This document shows, piece after piece, positions 1 to 5,491 of a DNA stretch of 6,660 bases. Within the stretch, counting starts at the first letter, position 1. Every line of letters starts with the position of its first letter. This stretch comes from DATJBC01 sp035515515 (GTDB taxonomy: Bacteria > Actinomycetota > Acidimicrobiia > Acidimicrobiales > UBA8190), in assembly GCA_035515515.1 (NCBI GenBank), contig DATJBC010000174.1, forward strand, positions 1 to 6,660. Direction: 5' to 3'. Position numbers and translations under genes: made by a program. Under the pieces are notes generated by a model. It searched no databases and was not told the DNA's origin. It saw nothing but the letters and a program-made list of their open reading frames with translations.

Positions 1-839
1 TGGGCGGCGCGCAGGAAGTCGTCGTCGAACCAGTCCATGTGGCAGCCGGCGTCGTGCGACAGGACCATGGCTCGGTCCCATCCGTCGGCACACAGGCGGG
101 CCACCGTCTCGACCCGCTCGGCGGTGGGGCAGAAGGCGTCCACCCCGAAGCGGTCCATCCCCAGGGTCGAGCCGGCGTCGAGGAGCGTGCGCAGGTAGTC
201 CAGGTCGGTGGTGTCGCCGCTGTGCCCGATGACGACGCGCGACAGATCGACGCCCTCGTCGGCGAAGACGCGCTGCTGGTCGAGGCCGCGCTTGGAGAGC
301 GCGTGGGTGTGGGTGGAGATGGGCAGGCCGGTGCGGCGGTGGACGCGGGCCACGGCCCGCAGCACGCGCTCCACGCCGGGGGTGAGCCCCGCCTCGTCGG
401 TGGCGCACTTGAGGATGCCGGGACGGACCCCGGTGCCGGCGATGCCGTTCTCGATGTCGTGCAGGAAGTACTCGTCGAGGAGGTCGACGCCGTTGGGCCG
501 GAAGGGGGCGCCGCGGTAGTCGAAGTAGTGCGGCAGCTCGTTGTAGGTGTAGAGGCCGGTGGCCACCACGATGTGCAGGTCCACCTGGCCGGCGACCTCC
601 TGGACGAGCTCGACGTCGCGCCCGAGCCCGACCACCGTGAGGTCCACGATGGTGTCGACGCCCGCCTCCTTGAGCTCCCGGAGCCGCTCGACGGCCTGGG
701 CCACGCGCCCGGCGCGGTCCCAGCCGGTGGGCCAGTTGGCGGCCACCTCCGGGGAGCGGACGAAGACGTGCTCGTGCATGAGGGTGGTGCCCAAGGCGTC
801 GGCGTCCACCGGGCCGCGCACCGTGTTGACCTGACCCAT
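1..839 (-). CDS. Phosphotriesterase-related lactonase (PLL/PPH-like), 3' end cut off by window
   Basis: This is a TIM-barrel metallohydrolase of the phosphotriesterase family, resembling the mycobacterial PPH-type lactonases. Such enzymes typically open acyl-homoserine or other lactones and have weak organophosphate activity. Translating the minus strand gives 279 residues, with the last roughly 45 missing relative to family length (about 325). The binuclear metal site is complete in what is visible: H22 and H24 in the MHEH motif, K144 (ILKCAT, the carboxylated lysine), H177 (STHTH), H206 (IGHSGD) and D263 (LSHDAG). The GLYTYN segment with Y97 and the GMDRFG loop around R230 favour the lactonase branch over true phosphotriesterase. 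The cytosolic location is inferred from the lack of a signal peptide. The ATG start is fixed by AGGAGG at 845-850, five bases upstream. It follows the NlpC/P60 gene on the same strand after 67 nt. Family assignment is firm; the substrate is unknown. Confidence 0.93.
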   Translation of the reverse strand, partial: MGQVNTVRGPVDADALGTTLMHEHVFVRSPEVAANWPTGWDRAGRVAQAVERLRELKEAGVDTIVDLTVVGLGRDVELVQEVAGQVDLHIVVATGLYTYNELPHYFDYRGAPFRPNGVDLLDEYFLHDIENGIAGTGVRPGILKCATDEAGLTPGVERVLRAVARVHRRTGLPISTHTHALSKRGLDQQRVFADEGVDLSRVVIGHSGDTTDLDYLRTLLDAGSTLGMDRFGVDAFCPTAERVETVARLCADGWDRAMVLSHDAGCHMDWFDDDFLRAA

Positions 840-844
840 CGGGC

Positions 845-850
845 CCTCCT
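845..850 (-). promoter_or_regulatory. Strong ribosome binding site of the lactonase gene
   Basis: On the minus strand AGGAGG lies five bases before the ATG at 839-837. It decides the start and shows that this gene is translated from a leadered mRNA, unlike the divergent pair at 2026/2088. Confidence 0.8.
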
Positions 851-878
851 GAACCGTCCGCCGCGAGTGTGCCGGCGT

Positions 879-884
879 AGGCTA
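879..884 (-). promoter_or_regulatory. Possible -10 box for the lactonase gene
   Basis: TAGCCT on the minus strand fits the actinobacterial TANNNT -10 consensus and is the only such hexamer I see in the 67-nt gap before the lactonase. A start about seven bases further on would leave a leader of roughly 30 nt carrying the AGGAGG site. No recognisable -35 is present, and the same bases read as TAGGCT on the other strand, so this is only a candidate. Confidence 0.3.
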
Positions 885-906
885 CCGAGGGCCGGGCGTG
901 GCGTCC

Positions 907-1379
907 TCAGCCCGCCGGCCGGGTGGCACCCACCACGCGCTCGGCGCCGATGGGCTCGACCCGCACGCGGGCGCCCGTGTGCGGGGCGTCGACCATGTCC
1001 GCGCCGCCCACGGCGATCCCCACGTGCGTCACGGCGCTCCCCGACGCCCCGAAGAACACGAGGTCGCCGGGGAGCAGCGGCGCCCCGGGCGGGAGGCGCG
1101 GCCCGGCGTCGAACTGGTCCTGGGCGACACGGGGCAGGCGGACGCCGGCCGCGGCGAAGGCCGCCTGTACCAGGCCCGAGCAGTCGAACCCGCCGGGCCC
1201 GGTGCCTCCCCACGCGTAGGGGGTGCCCACCCGGGCCAGGGCCCAGGCCACTGCCACGCCCGCCGCGGGCGAGGGGCCGCCCCCCGGCGCGCCAGGCGCG
1301 CCGCGCCCACGAGCGCCGTGCCCACGGTGGCGACGCTCACCACCACGGCGAGGGACGCCACCACCCGCCTGGTCCGCAC
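907..1379 (-). CDS. Secreted NlpC/P60 cell-wall peptidase, with an apparent frameshift
   Basis: This is an NlpC/P60 cysteine peptidase, a family that cuts peptide stems of peptidoglycan outside the membrane. The catalytic domain is clear: YAWGG, then FDCSG with the nucleophile C67, VTHVGI with H119, and DAPH with H134 as the third polar residue. Numbering is for the rejoined protein of about 157 residues. The gene is read in two frames. From a GTG at 1379, preceded by GGGGAGGT at 1384-1391, the first frame encodes a typical signal peptide: RTRR, then a hydrophobic stretch from about V6 to A27. The catalytic domain is in the -1 frame. One extra base in the run of six C at 1280-1285 would join them into a standard short secreted P60 protein. 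The alternative is the domain frame alone from a GTG at 1407, which gives an Arg/Gly-rich leader without export signal and is less likely. Whether the shift is a sequence error, a true mutation or recoding cannot be decided here. Confidence 0.75.
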
Positions 1380-1383
1380 GCCG

Positions 1384-1391
1384 ACCTCCCC
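1384..1391 (-). promoter_or_regulatory. Ribosome binding site supporting the GTG 1379 start of the NlpC/P60 gene
   Basis: GGGGAGGT on the minus strand ends four bases before GTG 1379. It places translation start in the signal-peptide frame and not in the catalytic-domain frame, which is the main argument for a frameshift. Confidence 0.65.
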
Positions 1392-1469
1392 GTGGCCGGG
1401 CCGGCACGCCGCGCCGCGACGCGCCGGGGTCGCCGGAGGTGAGCGGTTGCTCGGCGAGCGGGCTCAGAG

Positions 1470-1505
1470 GATCACCGCGGCGGCGTGGTCAGGCCTGCGG
1501 TGACC
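1470..1505. repeat. Imperfect inverted repeat upstream of the NlpC/P60 gene
   Basis: GATCACCGC at 1470-1478 faces GCGGTGACC at 1497-1505: nine pairs with one G-U wobble when read as RNA, and an 18-nt spacer containing AGGCCT. It lies about 90 bases upstream of GTG 1379 in a 239-base non-coding stretch (1380-1618) that holds no TANNNT hexamer. It may be an operator or a leader hairpin, but arms this short arise easily at this GC content. Confidence 0.2.
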
Positions 1506-1558
1506 GGCCGCGACCCGGCGGCGGGAGGGCGCGGCGCCGGGGGGAGGACAGTGCAACA

Positions 1559-1595
1559 CCCCGGGCGCCGGGCCGTCAAGAGCCGGCGCCCGGGG
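1559..1595 (-). terminator. Strong GC hairpin, probable terminator of the F420/PPOX gene
   Basis: CCCCGGGCGCCGG at 1559-1571 and CCGGCGCCCGGGG at 1583-1595 form a perfect 13-bp stem with an 11-nt loop (1572-1582). It starts 23 bases beyond the TGA of the PPOX gene. On the minus strand it is followed by GGTGTTGCAC, not a run of T, so it resembles the U-poor hairpin terminators common in actinobacteria. It separates the PPOX gene from the NlpC/P60 gene and argues against one operon. Confidence 0.65.
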
Positions 1596-1618
1596 CCGGC
1601 CGGTGCGCCGGCAGGCGC

Positions 1619-2026
1619 TCAGCCGGCGCGCTCGGGCCCGACGCGCTCGGGGGTGATGCGCACCAGGACGCGCCGGTCGCGCGCCATGGCGGCCCGGTAG
1701 TCGTCCCAGTCGGGGTGCTCGCCCGACACCTGGCGGTAGTAGGCCACCAGCCCCTCCATGGCGTCGGGGAGCGGCACGACCTCCACCGGGCCCTCGATCT
1801 GCACGGACTCGCCGTAGAAGCCCTCGGTGAACACGAGCAGCGACGCCCGCGGGCGGCGCCGGAGGTTCTTGGTCTTGATGGCCGTCTCGCGGGTGGACAC
1901 CACGACCGTGTCGTCGAGCACGCCCGCCACCACGAGCGACAGCTGCGGGCTCCCGTCGGCACGGGTGGTGGCCAGCACGCACCGGTGGTGCCGTCGCACG
2001 AAGTCGAGCGCGGCGGCACGGTCCAT
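1619..2026 (-). CDS. PPOX-class F420-dependent (or flavin-binding) split-barrel protein
   Basis: This is a 135-residue protein of the pyridoxamine-5'-phosphate-oxidase-like split-barrel superfamily, close in pattern to the actinobacterial F420-binding group typified by Rv1155 (TIGR03618). Such proteins act as cytosolic homodimers that use reduced F420 to reduce small molecules. Visible family marks are the first strand CVLATT with DGSPQLSLV (16-33), VVVST followed by KTKNL (41-55, the usual cofactor-phosphate-contacting region), the RPRASLLVF strand (58-66), IEGPVEV (77-83) and a C-terminal VLVRITPERV. The ATG at 2026 is preferred because a TATCGT box lies seven bases upstream, giving a leaderless mRNA; an in-frame GTG at 2035 overlaps that box. 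It diverges from the acyl-CoA ligase gene with 61 nt between starts. The cofactor is assigned by family resemblance only, and the substrate is unknown. Confidence 0.88.
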   Translation of the reverse strand: MDRAAALDFVRRHHRCVLATTRADGSPQLSLVVAGVLDDTVVVSTRETAIKTKNLRRRPRASLLVFTEGFYGESVQIEGPVEVVPLPDAMEGLVAYYRQVSGEHPDWDDYRAAMARDRRVLVRITPERVGPERAG

Positions 2027-2033
2027 GGGCCCC

Positions 2034-2039
2034 ACGATA
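2034..2039 (-). promoter_or_regulatory. -10 box of a leaderless promoter, PPOX gene
   Basis: TATCGT on the minus strand fits TANNNT and is separated from ATG 2026 by seven bases, so the expected transcription start falls on or next to the A of the start codon. There is no good Shine-Dalgarno sequence for this gene. No -35 element is apparent. Confidence 0.5.
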
Positions 2040-2075
2040 CGCCGCCTCGCCCCGCCCGAACGCCAGGCCCCTGGG

Positions 2076-2081
2076 TATGCT
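2076..2081 (+). promoter_or_regulatory. -10 box of a leaderless promoter, acyl-CoA ligase gene
   Basis: TATGCT lies six bases before ATG 2088. Transcription would begin at or next to the start codon, as is common in actinobacteria. No ribosome binding site precedes the ATG, which agrees with a leaderless message. No convincing -35 is visible. Confidence 0.55.
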
Positions 2082-2087
2082 CCGACC

Positions 2088-3719
2088 ATGCTGAGCACGA
2101 TGCAGGACGGCCCGCTGCTGATCAGCGGCATCCTCCGGCGGGGGCAGACGGTGTACGGCGACAGCCGTGTCCTGACCCTCACGCCCCAGGGCTACCGGGA
2201 GTCGACCTTCGCCCAGGTGGGCGGGCGCGCCGAGCGGCTGGCGCGCGCCCTGCGGCGGTTGGGCGTGGGGGAGGACGACCGGGTGGGCACCTTCGCCTGG
2301 AACGACCAGGAGCACCTCGAGGCCTACCTGGCCGTCCCCTCCATGGGGGCCGTGCTCCACACCCTCAACATCCGGCTCTTCCCCGAGCAGCTGGCCTACG
2401 TCGTCAACCACGCCGAGGACCGCGTCGTGGTGGTGGACGCCTCGGTGGCGCCGCTGTTCGCCCGGGTGCGACCGGAGTGCAAGACCGTCGAGCACGTGGT
2501 GGTGGTGGGGGAGGGCGACACGTCGGGCCTGGGGGAGACGCTCTCCTACGAGGAGCTCGTCGGGGCCGAGGAGCCGGGCTACGACTGGCCCGAGTTCGAC
2601 GAACGGCGCGCGGCGTCGATGTGCTACACGAGCGGGACCACGGGCAACCCCAAGGGCGTCGTCTACAGCCACCGGTCGACGTGGCTGCACGCCTTCGCCG
2701 GGATGACCGGCAACTGCGTGGGCGCCAGCGAGCGGGACCGGGTGCTCGTGATCGTGCCCATGTTCCACGCCAACGCCTGGGGCATGCCGTATACGGGCTT
2801 CTTCTCCGGCGCCGACCTCATCTTCCCGGAGCGTTTCCTGCAGGCCGAGCCGCTGGCCCGCATCATCGAGGAGCAACGGCCCACGCTGTCGCTGGGCGTG
2901 CCCACCATCTGGAACGACCTGCTGCGCCACGCCCTCGAGCACGACGTGGACCTGTCGTCGCTGCGCCTGATCACGGCGGGCGGCTCGGCGGTGCCCCGCT
3001 CGCTCATGGAGGCCTACCAGGAGCGCTTCGGCGTCGCCATGATCCAGGGCTGGGGCATGACCGAGACGAGCCCGGTGTGCGCCTTCGGCCTCGCCCCGCG
3101 CGACGCCGCGCCCGGCACGGAGATGGACTGGCGGGCCAAGTCGGGGCGCATCATCGCCGGGGTCGAGATCCGCATCGTGGACGAGGCGGGCGCCGTGCTG
3201 CCCGACGACGGGGCGGCCGTGGGCGAGTTCGAGGTGCGCGGCCCGTGGGTGACCGCCTCGTACTACGGGGACCCCTCGCCCGACCGCTTCCACGACGGCT
3301 GGCTGCGCACCGGGGACGTCGGCAGCCTGGACGGCCGCGGCTACATGCAGATCTCGGACCGCACCAAGGACGTCATCAAGTCCGGCGGGGAGTGGATCTC
3401 GTCGGTGGAGCTCGAGAACCAGGTCATGGCCCACCCCGCCGTGCACGAGGCGGCCGTCATCGGCGTGCCCGACGCCCGCTGGGACGAGCGGCCGCTCGTC
3501 GTGGTGGTGACGGGCGGGGGGGCGCGCCCCCAGCCCGACGAGCTGCTCAGGTTCCTGTCCGAGAAGGTGGCGCGCTGGTGGCTCCCCGAGCGCTGGGCGT
3601 ACGTGGAGGAGATCCCCAAGACCTCGGTGGGCAAGTTCGACAAGAAGGCGCTGCGCTCCCAGGTGGCCGAGGGCGCCCTCGAGGTCCTCGAGGTGGCCGT
3701 CCCGGCGCGCGACGCCTGA
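2088..3719 (+). CDS. AlkK-like medium/long-chain fatty acyl-CoA ligase (AMP-forming)
   Basis: This 543-residue member of the ANL adenylate-forming superfamily activates a carboxylic acid with ATP to an acyl-AMP and passes it to CoA; it is probably a fatty-acid CoA ligase feeding beta-oxidation or lipid synthesis. All core motifs are intact: the P-loop YTSGTTGNPKG (180-190), PMFHANAWG typical of the AlkK and Thermus long-chain ligase group, GWGMTET (321-327), TGD (408-410) with the hinge region DRTKDVIKSGGEW ending at 436, and the C-terminal catalytic lysine K516 in GKFDKK. Length matches the AlkK-type enzymes of about 540 residues. ATG 2088 is chosen because homologous sequence begins soon after it and a -10 box sits six bases upstream; the open frame extends further upstream, but through the divergent promoter. 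A 79-residue gene follows after 22 nt and is probably cotranscribed. Chain-length preference cannot be read from the sequence. Confidence 0.95.
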   Translation: MLSTMQDGPLLISGILRRGQTVYGDSRVLTLTPQGYRESTFAQVGGRAERLARALRRLGVGEDDRVGTFAWNDQEHLEAYLAVPSMGAVLHTLNIRLFPEQLAYVVNHAEDRVVVVDASVAPLFARVRPECKTVEHVVVVGEGDTSGLGETLSYEELVGAEEPGYDWPEFDERRAASMCYTSGTTGNPKGVVYSHRSTWLHAFAGMTGNCVGASERDRVLVIVPMFHANAWGMPYTGFFSGADLIFPERFLQAEPLARIIEEQRPTLSLGVPTIWNDLLRHALEHDVDLSSLRLITAGGSAVPRSLMEAYQERFGVAMIQGWGMTETSPVCAFGLAPRDAAPGTEMDWRAKSGRIIAGVEIRIVDEAGAVLPDDGAAVGEFEVRGPWVTASYYGDPSPDRFHDGWLRTGDVGSLDGRGYMQISDRTKDVIKSGGEWISSVELENQVMAHPAVHEAAVIGVPDARWDERPLVVVVTGGGARPQPDELLRFLSEKVARWWLPERWAYVEEIPKTSVGKFDKKALRSQVAEGALEVLEVAVPARDA

Positions 3720-3741
3720 GGGCGGCGGGCGTCGCCGGCCC

Positions 3742-3981
3742 ATGGGTGTCGAGGAGATCGCCGAGCGCCTGGAGGCCATCGCCGAGGAGATCGCCGACCT
3801 CGCCCTGGACCGGCTGCACGCCGCCGCCGGGGACGTGCGGGGGGGCGGCGACCCCGACCCCGCGGCCATGGCCGAGGAGCGCCGCCTCACCCGGGCCCGC
3901 CGGTCGGTGCAGAAGGCGGCCGACATCCTGCGCCCCGGGGGCGGCGCCGCGGCGGGCGACGACGACGCCGGCGGGCGCTAG
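3742..3981 (+). CDS. Small helical hypothetical protein, 79 residues
   Basis: I do not recognise a named family. The protein is predicted to be mostly helical. A first amphipathic helix (about 2-29) has a heptad-like pattern of I, L and A with alternating Glu/Arg, so it could form a coiled coil. A Gly/Asp/Pro linker (30-40) follows, then a second basic helix (about 41-64, RRLTRARRSVQKAADIL), then a Gly/Ala/Asp-rich tail (65-79) likely to be disordered. There is no signal peptide, membrane segment or cysteine. It begins 22 nt after the ligase stop codon with only a weak ribosome binding site, so it is probably expressed by readthrough from the ligase promoter. Similar short two-helix proteins are, from memory, common in actinobacterial genomes, but I cannot give a function. 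That it is a real gene is supported by its position, a patterned composition and third-position GC like its neighbours. Confidence 0.65.
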   Translation: MGVEEIAERLEAIAEEIADLALDRLHAAAGDVRGGGDPDPAAMAEERRLTRARRSVQKAADILRPGGGAAAGDDDAGGR

Positions 3982-4107
3982 CCCGGGCCGCTCACCGCGC
4001 GTCAGCCGTGTCCCGTCCGCCGCCGGGCGGGGGGGCCGGGCCGCGGTGATCCGGGGGGGCGGGCGGCGGCGAACCGAGGCCGAAGCCCTTGGCCCGCCCG
4101 ACTCGAG
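3982..4107. other. Non-coding gap before the DedA gene, with weak inverted repeats
   Basis: This 126-base stretch is G/C-dominated. CGGGC-GCTA-GCCCG at 3972-3985 straddles the stop of the small gene as a 5-bp hairpin. TCACCGCG at 3992-3999 faces CGCGGTGA at 4042-4049 across 42 bases, enclosing runs of G. Either could contribute to termination, but neither has a T tract. There is no TANNNT hexamer, so I cannot place a promoter for the DedA gene, which may depend on readthrough or a promoter of another class. Confidence 0.3.
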
Positions 4108-4830
4108 GTGCACGCGCTGGTGGACATGGTGTCGCTGCTCGGGACGGCCGGCGGAGCCGGGGGGATCGGGGCCACCGCCGGCATCGCCCTCATGCTCCCC
4201 ATGGAGGCGGGCATCCCCGTGCCCCTTCCCTCGGACCTCGTGATGCTGGCCGTGGGCGTGCGCGTGGGCGCGGGGGACATCCCCCTGTGGGTGGCCGTCC
4301 TGGGCTTCGAGGCGGTCGCCCTCGTGGGCACGGCGCTGCTGTTCGCGGCCGTCCGGGGCCCCGGCCACGCCCTGGTGGTCCGCCTGGGGCGGCGGGTGGG
4401 CCTGAGCGAGGCGCGCGTCTCGCGGGCGGGCGGGGTGCTCGAGCGGCGCGGCCGGCCGGCGCTGGCCGTGGGCCGGGCCACGCCGGGGTTGCGGACCCTC
4501 ACCGTGATCGCCGCCGGCGCCACCGGCCTGTCGTCACGGCGTGCGCTGCCGGCGCTCGTGATCGGCAGCAGCCTCTTCCTGCAGCTCCACCTCTTCCTCG
4601 GGTACTTCCTGGGTTCCTCGGCACGCCACGCGCTCAAGGCCGCCACCGGCCCCACGGTGGCGGTGCTGGCGGCGGTGGTCCTCGCCGCCGTCGCCTTCTG
4701 GCTCGTGCGACGGGGCCGGCGAGAGGGCGCTGCGGGCCTGGCCGAGGCGGCGTGCCCCGCCTGCCTGGTGCTGGCGCGCCTGTCCGAGCAGCCACGCGAG
4801 CTCAAGGACATCCTGCAGACGACCACATGA
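4108..4830 (+). CDS. DedA-family (VTT/SNARE-associated) membrane protein with C-terminal CxxC segment
   Basis: This 240-residue polytopic inner-membrane protein belongs to the DedA family, members of which translocate undecaprenyl phosphate or phospholipid and support envelope homeostasis. The family's functional residues are visible. The acidic pair E33 and D43 sits in the first re-entrant segment (MEAGIPVPLPSD), and the arginine pair R123 and R129 in GRATPGLRT matches the six-residue spacing of R130 and R136 in E. coli YqjA. A conserved glycine follows at about 137. Hydrophobic segments lie at about 20-50, 58-82, 117-140, 146-170 and 180-200. After the last segment come an Arg-rich stretch (201-205) and a cytosolic or peripheral tail with C216-P-A-C219. 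The start is uncertain: GTG 4108 is the longest form, GTG 4120 is better placed relative to GAGGTG at 4105-4110, and ATG 4126 is also in frame. The substrate is not predictable from sequence. Confidence 0.85.
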   Translation: MHALVDMVSLLGTAGGAGGIGATAGIALMLPMEAGIPVPLPSDLVMLAVGVRVGAGDIPLWVAVLGFEAVALVGTALLFAAVRGPGHALVVRLGRRVGLSEARVSRAGGVLERRGRPALAVGRATPGLRTLTVIAAGATGLSSRRALPALVIGSSLFLQLHLFLGYFLGSSARHALKAATGPTVAVLAAVVLAAVAFWLVRRGRREGAAGLAEAACPACLVLARLSEQPRELKDILQTTT

Positions 4831-4927
4831 CGCCGGGGCTCACGAGACCGTGGGCGCACCGTCACCGAGCCAAGCCCGACCCCGTCGCGAGGCCCCCCGT
4901 CCGTCCCGGGCCGCCGTCCCCCCATGG

Positions 4928-4933
4928 CATGCT
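4928..4933 (+). promoter_or_regulatory. Possible -10 box for the DinB/DUF664 gene
   Basis: CATGCT within GGCATGCTCG closely resembles the TATGCT box at 2076-2081 but lacks the first T. A start near 4940 would give a short leader containing the AAGGAGGT site. The gap 4831-4957 holds no full TANNNT match, so this is the best of weak options. Confidence 0.2.
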
Positions 4934-4943
4934 CGTGAAGGCC

Positions 4944-4951
4944 AAGGAGGT
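4944..4951 (+). promoter_or_regulatory. Near-perfect Shine-Dalgarno that sets the DinB-family start
   Basis: AAGGAGGT, a near-full anti-16S match, ends six bases before GTG 4958. It excludes the longer open frame that begins at 4850, whose extra 36 codons are Arg/Pro-rich and unlike the family. Confidence 0.85.
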
Positions 4952-4957
4952 GGTGCC

Positions 4958-5476
4958 GTGGTCGGGGACCTGGTCGACAGACGCCGCGAGGAGCCCGCCT
5001 TCGTGCTTCCCGAACGGGCCATGCTCGAGGGGTGGCTCGAGTTCCACCGGGTCACGCTGCTCCTCAAGTGCGAGGGCCTCGACGACGCGCAGCGCAAGGA
5101 GCGGCCCGTGCCCACCTCGAAGCTCTCGCTGCACGGGCTCGTCCGGCACATGGCCGAGGTGGAGCGCAACTGGTTCCGGCGCGTCCTCGTCCCCGAGCCC
5201 GACCTGCGGGCCATCTGGGTCGACCCCGCCAACGAGGACGCCGAGCTCCATCCCCTGGACGACGCCGACTGGGAGTCCGACCTGGCGACCTGGCAGGGGG
5301 AATGCGAGGCGGGCCGGGGCGTCGCCGCCCGCTTCGGCCTGGACGACACGGGGCTCCGCCACGGGGAGCCGTGCTCGCTGCGCTGGATCTACAACCACAT
5401 GGTCGAGGAGTACGCCCGCCACAACGGCCACGCCGACCTCATCCGCGAGCTCGTCGACGGGGCGGTGGGCTGGTAG
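4958..5476 (+). CDS. DinB-family / DUF664 metal-binding protein
   Basis: This is a 172-residue four-helix-bundle protein of the DinB superfamily, DUF664 branch, widespread in actinobacteria. Related proteins are metal-dependent thiol transferases or hydrolases using mycothiol or bacillithiol, but many are uncharacterised. Visible features are the N-terminal helix with MLEGWLEFHR (22-31), the LHGLVRHMAEVERNW helix (58-72) with candidate ligand H64, and the closing block WIYNHMVEEYARHNGHADLI (143-162), which carries H147, E151, H155 and H158, the equivalent of the HxxHHxGQ-type ligand helix. It is cytosolic, with no signal or membrane segment. The GTG 4958 start is fixed by AAGGAGGT at 4944-4951. 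It lies 127 nt after the DedA gene and converges on the reductase gene, with 15 nt between stops. The family is clear; thiol cofactor and substrate are inference only. Confidence 0.88.
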   Translation: MVGDLVDRRREEPAFVLPERAMLEGWLEFHRVTLLLKCEGLDDAQRKERPVPTSKLSLHGLVRHMAEVERNWFRRVLVPEPDLRAIWVDPANEDAELHPLDDADWESDLATWQGECEAGRGVAARFGLDDTGLRHGEPCSLRWIYNHMVEEYARHNGHADLIRELVDGAVGW

Positions 5477-5491
5477 CGGGGCCCCCGGCGC

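Noticed and set aside
39..1442. A plus-strand open frame opposite the lactonase and NlpC/P60 genes
   Set aside because: The minus strand encodes conserved catalytic motifs over the same bases; the plus-strand product is a compositional shadow.
1380..1558. A ydaO-type (c-di-AMP) riboswitch upstream of the NlpC/P60 gene, as is common for actinobacterial wall hydrolases
   Set aside because: I looked on the minus strand for the conserved GGGTGAAT-like and CAGCTAACCCC-like blocks and did not find them. A covariance-model search would settle it.
1464..3926. An antisense open frame of 820 codons opposite the acyl-CoA ligase
   Set aside because: Rich in His, Arg, Gly and Val in the pattern expected from the complement of a GC-rich gene. 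No domain and no plausible start signal.
1469..4052. GGATCACCGCGGC at 1469-1481 recurring inverted at 4040-4052
   Set aside because: A 13-base match in a window this long and this GC-rich is expected several times by chance, and the two sites have no shared context.
1223..4243. A plus-strand open frame of about 1,000 codons in a different frame from the ligase
   Set aside because: Its product is Arg/Pro/Gly/Ala-rich without recognisable domains, and it overlaps the well-supported PPOX and ligase genes. High GC suppresses stop codons in unused frames, which explains its length.
4850..4957. A longer N-terminus for the DinB-family protein
   Set aside because: The extra 36 codons encode an Arg/Pro-rich stretch unlike the family, and AAGGAGGT at 4944-4951 is correctly spaced for GTG 4958.
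5477..5491. A bidirectional terminator between the convergent DinB and reductase genes
   Set aside because: GGGGCCCC is palindromic but leaves no room for a loop, and no longer flanking stem forms. The 15-base gap shows nothing convincing.
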